Of a stretch of DNA of 64,000 nt, positions 44,528 to 51,658 are shown piece after piece; the first letter of the stretch is position 1; every line of letters starts with the position of its first letter. The stretch is from Sulfuricurvum sp. Lineage in GTDB: Bacteria; Campylobacterota; Campylobacteria; Campylobacterales; Sulfurimonadaceae. The notes under the pieces were generated by a model. That model worked only from the letters and a program-made list of their open reading frames with translations. It ran no database searches and had not been told where the DNA came from. A program made the translations under genes and the position numbers. The DNA is taken from assembly GCF_023229695.1 (NCBI RefSeq), contig NZ_JALNYS010000014.1, forward strand, positions 1-64,000, read 5' to 3'.

Positions 44528-46047
44528 ATTTTAATTTCCTTTTTCCGGCCCATGACACCTCTCACAGCCCTGATATCCGATTGCGGCTTCATGAAGATTT
44601 TGTTAAAGCCGATAAAGTTATGCTGATTATCGGAATAGTCTCCTTCCTCGCTGTTGCGTTCGTAACCTCGATTCGCTACTCCACCTACTCGTTCGGAATG
44701 ATTAACGGCGCATTGGCTCTGGGACTTATCGTGATCGCTTTTATGGCGTTTCGAGGGACGACGATCGGGCGGATTATCATTGCACTTGGGCTGTCGATTT
44801 TTCCGATGATTATGATCCAGCAGCAGCTGGGGATGATCGAGATGCATTTTGCCCTTTTTTTTATGGCCGCTTTTTTGGCGATTTATAAAGACATCATCCC
44901 CGTTCTGACGGCTACGGTGGCGGTCGCGTTTCACCATATTCTTTTCTTTTTTCTCCAGCTCAATCATGCGTCGATGTTTGGTTTTGAGGTGATTGTATTT
45001 GCCAGCGGCTGCGATGTCTGGATTTTATTGACCCATATTATCATGTTTACGGTACAGGTTATCGGCCTCGTGTACATTATCGTCAATACGACTCACCAGT
45101 TTATCAAAAGCAACGAACTTCAGATAGCATCGGATAACAACGTCAAATTGATGGAAGAGGGGATCCGTCAGGATGCCCATATGGTTCAGGAGGCGGTCGG
45201 TATCGTGGCGGAGGTTTCGAAAGGGATACTGGATCGCAATCTCAAGGCGGTTCCGGCAAATTCTCAGTTGAGAGAACTGCGGGATGTTTTTAATACCATG
45301 TTGGGCGATCTGCGCCGGATGGTTGGCCCCAATATCGTTGAAATTACCCGTGTCGTTGAAGCGTACGGCGATTTTGACTTTACCAAACGGATTTCCCACA
45401 ACAGCGGAAAAATCGAACAGCTGGTGAATAAGCTCGGCGATGATATTTCGGCGATGCTGCGTACCAATCTGGCCAACGGGACCGAAATGGATGAGAGTGC
45501 ACAGCGCCTTAAGAAAAACGTTGACGAATTAGCCAGCTCTTCCAAAGAGCAAGCCAAAGGGATCCAAAAAACCTCCCAGCAGGTCGATCACATGACCCAA
45601 AGCGTTGAAGGGGTTCTTCAGCGTACGCAGGAGGTGAGCCATCAGTCCGAAGACATTAAAATGATTATTACCGTCATCGGCGACATCGCGGATCAAACCA
45701 ATCTGTTGGCATTGAATGCGGCTATCGAAGCGGCACGGGCAGGGGAACACGGAAGAGGATTCGCCGTTGTCGCCGATGAGGTGCGAAAACTGGCGGAACG
45801 GACCCAAAAATCACTCTCTGATATCAATGCAAATGTTGGATTATTGGTGCAGTCGATTAACGATATCGGTGATGCGATCGAACATCAAGCCGGAGGGATC
45901 CGTCAGATCAATCACATCATCAGCGAATTTGAAGGGGAGATTCAAAACAATGCAAAAATCGCTTCCAATACCGATGCAATCGCGAATGAGGTATTTGTGA
46001 TGGCGGATCGCGTTCTAAGCGACGTCAAATCGAAAAAATTTAATTGA
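44524..46047 (+). CDS. methyl-accepting chemotaxis protein with six-helix membrane sensor
   Basis: A 507-residue receptor. The N-terminal 200 residues have six hydrophobic helices and no periplasmic domain. Helices 4-5 have the conserved histidine-rich pattern MIEMHFALFFMAAF and VAVAFHHILFFFLQL, which may bind a cofactor or metal. A HAMP-like linker is followed by the signalling tip QTNLLALNAAIEAARAGEHGRGFAVVADEVRKLAERTQ. The ATGA overlap with the SCO gene suggests a link with membrane redox or copper state, as inference. Confidence 0.9.
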   Translation: MNFNFLFPAHDTSHSPDIRLRLHEDFVKADKVMLIIGIVSFLAVAFVTSIRYSTYSFGMINGALALGLIVIAFMAFRGTTIGRIIIALGLSIFPMIMIQQQLGMIEMHFALFFMAAFLAIYKDIIPVLTATVAVAFHHILFFFLQLNHASMFGFEVIVFASGCDVWILLTHIIMFTVQVIGLVYIIVNTTHQFIKSNELQIASDNNVKLMEEGIRQDAHMVQEAVGIVAEVSKGILDRNLKAVPANSQLRELRDVFNTMLGDLRRMVGPNIVEITRVVEAYGDFDFTKRISHNSGKIEQLVNKLGDDISAMLRTNLANGTEMDESAQRLKKNVDELASSSKEQAKGIQKTSQQVDHMTQSVEGVLQRTQEVSHQSEDIKMIITVIGDIADQTNLLALNAAIEAARAGEHGRGFAVVADEVRKLAERTQKSLSDINANVGLLVQSINDIGDAIEHQAGGIRQINHIISEFEGEIQNNAKIASNTDAIANEVFVMADRVLSDVKSKKFN

Positions 46048-46184
46048 CCCCTGCTAAAAGGGAACATTGGGGCACTCAGAGCAGCAAAAACAGTTAAAAA
46101 TAAAATTTGAGTATTTTTTAAGCAATCCTTGATGTTAGTTTAGGATATTATTGAGATAGTCCTATTTTTTCACAAGGGGTGTTT

Positions 46185-47549
46185 ATGATTGAACCGATAA
46201 GTCCGGAATTACAAAAATTTTATGATGTTTTTGAAGGTGTGGATCAGACAAAGGTTTCTGAGTTCAAAGATTTTTTAGAGGCAAATGCGGTCAATTTCAA
46301 TCTATTCAAAGATGGCAGTTTTATTGAACGCTCTTTTCCGTTTGATATGATTCCCCGTATAATCCCGAAAGCGGAGTTTGACCATTTGGAAGCGGGAATC
46401 ATTCAACGGGTTAAAGCGCTGAACGCCTTTCTAAACGATGTTTATACCGAGCAGAAGATTCTAAAAGAGGGGATCGTTCCGCGTGAATACGTCGATTCGG
46501 CCAAAGGGTTTTTAGGCGAATTTATGGGGGTTGTCCCTCCCAAAGAGATCCGTACCCATATCAGCGGAATCGACTTGGTCAAAGATGCGGTGAGCGGTAA
46601 CTGGATTATTCTGGAAGATAACCTTCGTGTCCCCAGCGGAGTGAGCTACCCCCTCACGATTCGACGTGCGTTTCGCCATACCTACCCCGAGTTTTTTGAA
46701 TCCATGAAAATCTCGAAAATCAAACAATACGGCGATCAGCTCAAAGCGGCAATGGATTACGTCAATACCGGCGGATTGAATGTCATTTTGACTCCGGGTC
46801 GGTACAATTCGGCCTATTACGAACACAGTTATCTGGCGAAAATCACGGGAGCGACACTGGCGGAGGGGGAGGATCTGATTGTCGAAGAGAATGAGGTCTT
46901 TTTACGCAGTTATAACGGCCAGATGCTTCGCGTCGGAGCTATTTACCGCCGTCTTGACGACGATTTTCTCGACCCCAAAGAGTTTGATCCCGAAAGCCTT
47001 ATCGGAGTGCCCTACCTTGCGAGCGCCTACCGAACGGGAAATGTTGCGATTATGAACAGTATCGGCAACGGTGTCGCCGATGATAAAGGGATCTATTATT
47101 TCGTCCCGCAGATGATCCGGTATTATCTGGATGAAGAGCCGATTTTAAGCAATGCACCGACGTACCTGCCGTATTACGAAAAAGATCGCGAATATGTGCT
47201 GGCAAATATCGATAAATTGGTCATTAAAGACGTTGCGGAAGCGGGGGGGTATGGCGTATTGTTCGGCAATCGTCTGAACCCGGAACAGCGTGAAGAGATT
47301 ATCGGGATGATTTTGGCCGATCCCCGCCGTTTTATTGCTCAGGAGGTGATCGAGTTTTACGACCTTCCGTGCATGATGAACGGAGAGATTTTACCGCGTA
47401 AAGCCGATTTGCGGGCATATGTTATACACGGTGAAGAGATTAGCGTCAGTATGGGGGGATTGACCCGTTATGCGATGGAAGAAGGCAATTACCTCGTCAA
47501 CTCTTCACAGGGGGGGGGATTTAAAGATACATGGGTGGTGGAATTATGA
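46185..47549 (+). CDS. circularly permuted type-2 ATP-grasp protein
   Basis: About 454 residues. The family's markers are EDNLRVPSGVSYPL, PGRYNSAYYEHSYLAKITGATLAEGEDLIV, and GGLTRYAMEEGNYLVNSSQGGGFKDTWVV near the C-terminus. Such enzymes probably make amide bonds from ATP, a carboxylate and an amine. The ATG at 46185 follows AAGGGG, rather than the GTG at 46179. It overlaps the alpha-E gene by ATGA, the usual pairing in many bacteria. The product is not known. Confidence 0.92.
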   Translation: MIEPISPELQKFYDVFEGVDQTKVSEFKDFLEANAVNFNLFKDGSFIERSFPFDMIPRIIPKAEFDHLEAGIIQRVKALNAFLNDVYTEQKILKEGIVPREYVDSAKGFLGEFMGVVPPKEIRTHISGIDLVKDAVSGNWIILEDNLRVPSGVSYPLTIRRAFRHTYPEFFESMKISKIKQYGDQLKAAMDYVNTGGLNVILTPGRYNSAYYEHSYLAKITGATLAEGEDLIVEENEVFLRSYNGQMLRVGAIYRRLDDDFLDPKEFDPESLIGVPYLASAYRTGNVAIMNSIGNGVADDKGIYYFVPQMIRYYLDEEPILSNAPTYLPYYEKDREYVLANIDKLVIKDVAEAGGYGVLFGNRLNPEQREEIIGMILADPRRFIAQEVIEFYDLPCMMNGEILPRKADLRAYVIHGEEISVSMGGLTRYAMEEGNYLVNSSQGGGFKDTWVVEL

Positions 47550-48247
47550 TGACAAACGGTGTAGCTATTTCCGTCAATACGGCGCAGCAGCTTTATTGGT
47601 TCGGGCGCTATGTACAGCGTGCGGAGACGATTTTACGCGAATTGGTGAAGAGTTACGATTATGTGATCGATCGGGATGTGGATGACGGACGCAAGCTGTA
47701 TGCAAAATTAGGGGTAGAGATCGATTATCGGAGTGCCTGTGATTTTTTGAAGCAGGGGGTTTACGGAAAACAGGGGGGAAGTATTGAATCCATTATCACC
47801 TGGGCGAGAGAAAATGCGATAGAGACCCGCCATCTTCTGGATGAACGGGGTTTCGCCGCACTGAATAAAATCTACAATCATATATCGGCGGGGCGTGAAC
47901 GTGCCGTCAGCCCTACCTATCTGGAAGAGGCGATTGATAATTTCGCCCTTATTCTGGGGATATTTTCATCCGAATTAGGACGCCCGAAAGCGTATAATTT
48001 TATCCGTCTCGGTCAGCAGGTGGAGCGTTTTGACCTGATTTTACGTTTATACGACGGCATCGATCTTGTGAATGCCGAGCTTGAGTCGATGAATGCGATC
48101 GGAAGACGGCTGAACCGGAATTATCAGCCGCTTAAAATTACGTCATCGAGCATTCCCAAAGCGTTGAGTGCCGTCAACGGCGTCATCGATCGTGTGATCG
48201 TAAAATCCGAAGTTGCGTCGGAGTCTTCCCAGAGACAAGGACAATAG
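47546..48247 (+). CDS. alpha-E domain protein (DUF403)
   Basis: About 233 residues, nearly all helical (TAQQLYWFGRYVQRAETILRELVKSYDYVI, YNHISAGRERAVSP). The usual alpha-E family has about 310 residues, so this is a short form. It is always found with the permuted ATP-grasp and is thought to form its complex. The start overlaps the upstream stop by ATGA. The family A element follows and separates it from the M14-like genes. Confidence 0.9.
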   Translation: MMTNGVAISVNTAQQLYWFGRYVQRAETILRELVKSYDYVIDRDVDDGRKLYAKLGVEIDYRSACDFLKQGVYGKQGGSIESIITWARENAIETRHLLDERGFAALNKIYNHISAGRERAVSPTYLEEAIDNFALILGIFSSELGRPKAYNFIRLGQQVERFDLILRLYDGIDLVNAELESMNAIGRRLNRNYQPLKITSSSIPKALSAVNGVIDRVIVKSEVASESSQRQGQ

Positions 48248-48299
48248 CGTTTTATCTCTCGAAAAGCAAAGAGAAGGGATGGTATATTTCCATCATTAA

Positions 48300-48444
48300 C
48301 TGATGTTACGCACTTTTCAGGCAAAGCCCGTAAAGTGGCGGGGACAATTTGTTCCCTGCACCCCCCTAAAGCTACCCGCATCTGTCGGATGCGGGAGAAA
48401 AACTTCCCTTTACACACTTGCTAAAGCAAGGTGCGTAAGGTCAG
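48300..48444 (+). mobile_element. Family A MITE-like element, complete copy with target duplication
   Basis: A 145-bp non-coding element. Left end CTGATGTTACGCAC and right end (inverted) CTGACCTTACGCAC form imperfect terminal inverted repeats. It is flanked by perfect direct repeats TCATTAA at 48293-48299 and 48445-48451. It contains the same series of hairpins as the other copies. No transposase is in the window, so it would have been moved by an enzyme supplied from elsewhere. Confidence 0.85.
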
Positions 48445-48478
48445 TCATTAAATAGTTACGCGTCGAAGAGGAGAAAAT

Positions 48479-49417
48479 GTGGGTGTTATTGAAGAGGTTT
48501 TTTCGATCGAATTGCCGGTAGGGGAACAGTTTCGGATACAGCGGTGCCGTTACACCCCCTCTAGCGGTGAGACGGATAAGAGGATTTCGATTGTCAGCGG
48601 AATCCATGGAGACGAACTGGAAGGTCAATACGTCTGTTTTTTGTTGGGAGAGTGGCTTCGGGACAACAGGGAGAAGATTACGGGGACGATTGACATCTAT
48701 CCGGCGATCAACAGTCTGGGACTTGATAGTATCACCCGTTCCGTCCCTTTTTATGATGTCGATCTGAATCGGAATTTTCCCGGCAGCAAAAACGATTTTC
48801 TCCCGGCACAAATCGCCGATGGGGTGGTAACGGCGATGAAGGGATCCGAGATTGCCATTGATATCCATTCGAGTAATATTTTTTTACGGGAGATTCCTCA
48901 GGTCCGTATCGCAAAATCTCAAGAAGCCGTTTTGGTCCCTCTGGCCAACAAACTGAATATCGATTTTGTGTGGGTGCATGATGCGGTGACGGTTCTGGAA
49001 TCGACGTTTGCCCACGCGATGAATATGGAAGGGACCAAAACCCTTGTCGTTGAGATGGGTGTCGGGATGCGTCTGAGCAAAATGTACGGTCTTCAACTTT
49101 TGGACGGTTTGCTCAATCTAATGGCGTGCGAAGGATTTTTATCGATAAACCCGTTGGATGTCCGTATGCCGATCCAGTCGCATGTGGGGGAAGTTGCATA
49201 TCTTAATGCTTCGCAACCCGGACTTTTTGTCTCGGCGATCGAGCATTGTCAAATAATCGAGGAAGGTTCGATTGTCGGTCACATCGTCGATCCGCTCAGC
49301 GGGGAGAGGCTGGATGAAGTGATCGCTCCGATTGCCGGGGTCCTTTTTACCCTCAGAGCCTATCCGATTGTGTATGAAGGCTCTTTGGTGGGACGAATTT
49401 TTGGAGAAAAACGATGA
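48479..49417 (+). CDS. M14-like succinylglutamate desuccinylase/aspartoacylase family protein
   Basis: A 312-residue zinc hydrolase of the AstE/AspA group. The zinc ligands are present: H and E in SGIHGDELEGQY and H in IAIDIHSSN, with DLNRNFPG as the arginine/asparagine substrate loop. A C-terminal barrel (SHVGEVAYLNASQPGLFVS) is kept. The start is GTG at 48479, with GAGGAG five bases before it. It probably cleaves an acyl or amide bond. It overlaps its paralogue and lies in the ATP-grasp neighbourhood. Confidence 0.88.
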   Translation: MGVIEEVFSIELPVGEQFRIQRCRYTPSSGETDKRISIVSGIHGDELEGQYVCFLLGEWLRDNREKITGTIDIYPAINSLGLDSITRSVPFYDVDLNRNFPGSKNDFLPAQIADGVVTAMKGSEIAIDIHSSNIFLREIPQVRIAKSQEAVLVPLANKLNIDFVWVHDAVTVLESTFAHAMNMEGTKTLVVEMGVGMRLSKMYGLQLLDGLLNLMACEGFLSINPLDVRMPIQSHVGEVAYLNASQPGLFVSAIEHCQIIEEGSIVGHIVDPLSGERLDEVIAPIAGVLFTLRAYPIVYEGSLVGRIFGEKR

Positions 49418-50346
49418 AACGACTGGAAATACTTGCGCTTAAATCCCCCAATCGTGCACCGCTTAAAGTCGAAGGATTTGTATTCGGGGACGAAGAGGAT
49501 GACGCCCCATCGATAGCGATTGTGGGGGCGATGAGCGGCGATCACATCAATCAGCTCTATGTCGCATCCCGTTTTGTCGATTACCTCCGCCAAAAAGAGG
49601 AAGAGGGGAAAATCACGGGAAAAATTCTGGTGATTCCGGCGGTGAATACCTATGCGTTGAATATGGGAGAAAAGTTTTGGCCTTTGGACAAAACCGATCT
49701 GAATATGATGTTTCCCGGCTACAAAGAGGGGGAGACGACACAGAGGATTGCGTCGGCACTTTTTGAAGCACTGCAGGGGTTTGATTATGGGATCATTCTT
49801 GAGGGGCGTCGGGATCAGGGGATGTGCATCCCCTATGTAAAACTGATCAAAAGCGGTTATGAAGATATAGAGGCGGCGAAGGATCTGGGGATGCGCTTTA
49901 TCCATTACCGCGAGTACAGTCCGATCGAGACGGTGATGCTTCAGTACAATTGGCAGTTGTGGGAGACCCGGGCCATGTCGCTTGTTTTCGGTAAGAACGG
50001 AACCATCGATGCGGTGACGAGCGGTGAAGTGCAGGGGGCTCTGGTCCGTTTCATGAGCAAGCGGGGGATTCTTAAAAACGGAGTTTTTAACGGATTTTTA
50101 AGCAATATTATCGGACCGGAAAACATTACGATCCTGAAAGCTTCACGTGCCGGGATCTTTGAATCGGTCGTTGCATGCGGCACCCGTGTCCAAAAAGGGG
50201 AGAAACTGGGGCGCATCACCGACTCTTTAAGCGGGGAAAAATTAGAAAAAATTGTTGCCCCGCGCGATGGTGTGGTGACGTGCCAGTATTCCCATCCGCT
50301 GATTTTTCAAAATTCGATCGCTTTTAGAATCGCGTCGGTAGAGTAA
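49414..50346 (+). CDS. degenerate M14-like paralogue lacking its zinc ligands
   Basis: A 310-residue paralogue of the preceding protein, colinear throughout. The metal motif is changed from HGDE to SGDH (GAMSGDHINQLY) and the second histidine motif is IILEGRRD instead of DIHSS, so all three ligands are replaced. DLNMMFPGYK still marks the substrate loop. It is not disrupted and has intact length, so it is likely a non-catalytic partner or has a new activity. It overlaps the active paralogue's stop by ATGA, so expression is coupled. Confidence 0.85.
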   Translation: MKRLEILALKSPNRAPLKVEGFVFGDEEDDAPSIAIVGAMSGDHINQLYVASRFVDYLRQKEEEGKITGKILVIPAVNTYALNMGEKFWPLDKTDLNMMFPGYKEGETTQRIASALFEALQGFDYGIILEGRRDQGMCIPYVKLIKSGYEDIEAAKDLGMRFIHYREYSPIETVMLQYNWQLWETRAMSLVFGKNGTIDAVTSGEVQGALVRFMSKRGILKNGVFNGFLSNIIGPENITILKASRAGIFESVVACGTRVQKGEKLGRITDSLSGEKLEKIVAPRDGVVTCQYSHPLIFQNSIAFRIASVE

Positions 50347-50790
50347 TCAGCCTAAAATTTTTTTGGCACACTCGTTGATCCGTTTACCGTCCGCCTGAGC
50401 TCCGAGCGCTTTGGAGGCGGCACCCATCACTTTTCCTATCTCTTTCATTGAGCTTGCACCCACTTCGGCAATAATGGCCCGGATGGCGGATTCAAGCTCT
50501 TCGTCGGAGAGCTGTGTCGGGAGGTAGGTTTCAAAAATAGCCGCTTCCGAAGCCTCTTTGTCATACAAATCTTCACGCCCCGCATCGCGGTACTGCACCA
50601 TGGCATCGTTGCGCTGTTTCACCTGTTTTTGGATAATCTTGATCACATCGTCGTCGCTAAGCTCTTTGCGCTCATCCACTTCGACCTGTTTCATCGCACT
50701 GCTGAGAAGTCGAAGGGCATCGCGTTTTTCGACATTTTTCTCTTTCATAGCGGTTTTGATATCGTCGTTAATCTGTTCTCGTAATGTCAT
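50347..50790 (-). CDS. GatB/YqeY domain protein
   Basis: A 147-residue YqeY protein: TLREQINDDIKTAMKEKNVEKRDALRLLSSAMKQVEVDERKELSDDDVIKIIQKQVKQRNDAMVQYRDAGR, then the GatB-like tail MKEIGKVMGAASKALGAQADGKRINECAKKIL. It may aid transamidation of tRNA, but its role is unclear. It is convergent with the M14 paralogue and divergent from flgH, with AAGGAT before the ATG. Confidence 0.92.
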   Translation of the reverse strand: MTLREQINDDIKTAMKEKNVEKRDALRLLSSAMKQVEVDERKELSDDDVIKIIQKQVKQRNDAMVQYRDAGREDLYDKEASEAAIFETYLPTQLSDEELESAIRAIIAEVGASSMKEIGKVMGAASKALGAQADGKRINECAKKILG

Positions 50791-50800
50791 AAGTATCCTT

Positions 50801-50816
50801 TGGAACTATTTTTGCT
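50801..50816 (+). promoter_or_regulatory. candidate sigma-54 promoter of flgH
   Basis: TGGAACTATTTTTGCT matches the -24/-12 pattern (GG then GC 11 bases later, TTGC intact, one mismatch in TGGCAC). It ends about 37 bases before the flgH ATG, so transcription would start near 50827. Flagellar hook-basal body genes of Campylobacterota are commonly RpoN-dependent. Confidence 0.65.
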
Positions 50817-50852
50817 TTATTATAGCTAAATTACGATTCGGATGGGAAAACA

Positions 50853-51569
50853 ATGCGCGTACACCTCTATCTTTCGATACTGTCGGCTTCGTTGCTGCTA
50901 AGCGGCTGTACAACACGAACCCTTGATCCCGAAATAAGTTTTGTCCCCCCTACCTACGTGCAGGAGATGCCGGCACGGGAGGAAGAGAGCAGTTTCGTCT
51001 CTCGCGGAAGCCTTTTCGGGCAGGGGGACAGCCCTCTTTTTTCCGATCATAAGGCAATGCATGTTAACGACATCGTTACGGTGGTGATTTCGGAAACGGC
51101 GACAAGTTCGAATAAAGCGAGCAAGGCGCTCAGCGAAAACGATAAGCTGGGATTGAACGGAGGAGCCTTTACCTCAGGAGGGCAGAATGCCGCCGTTAAT
51201 TCAGCGGTGGGATCGCTAAACGGCTTGGCCAATATCGGATTTAGTGCAGGTTCGAGCTCCAATTATACCGGTTCGGGTTCCGCAACGAAAAATGCAACGT
51301 TTACGACAACGGTATCGGCCCGTATCGTCAAAGTGATGGCCAACGGGAACTATTTTATCACCGGACGGCGGGAAATTATGGTTGACGATCAAAAACAGGT
51401 GATGCAGCTCAGCGGCGTGATCCGCCCCTACGATATCGACCAGAACAATCAGATCAATTCCGCAAAAGTTTCCGATGCCAAAATTCTTTATGCCAACCAG
51501 GGGGATATTGACCGTTCTGTCAATCAAGGGTGGGGGAGCAAAATAGTGGGGGCTATCTGGCCGTTTTAA
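50853..51569 (+). CDS. flgH: flagellar L-ring protein FlgH
   Basis: A 238-residue lipoprotein with signal peptide and lipobox LLSGC (cysteine near residue 20). The L-ring domain follows (LFGQGDSPLFSDHKAMHVNDIVTVVISETATSSNKASKALSE), ending NQGWGSKIVGAIWPF. It forms the outer-membrane bushing of the flagellar rod. Gene alone, with a sigma-54-like element upstream. The full set of family landmarks is kept, so it should be functional. Confidence 0.96.
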   Translation: MRVHLYLSILSASLLLSGCTTRTLDPEISFVPPTYVQEMPAREEESSFVSRGSLFGQGDSPLFSDHKAMHVNDIVTVVISETATSSNKASKALSENDKLGLNGGAFTSGGQNAAVNSAVGSLNGLANIGFSAGSSSNYTGSGSATKNATFTTTVSARIVKVMANGNYFITGRREIMVDDQKQVMQLSGVIRPYDIDQNNQINSAKVSDAKILYANQGDIDRSVNQGWGSKIVGAIWPF

Positions 51570-51658
51570 GCTTCACTCAATCCATACGGTTACTATGGTA
51601 TGATAACCTGCTGAATGCTATGAGCAAGCGCAAATAAAGCGTGAGGAGCGGCAGTACG

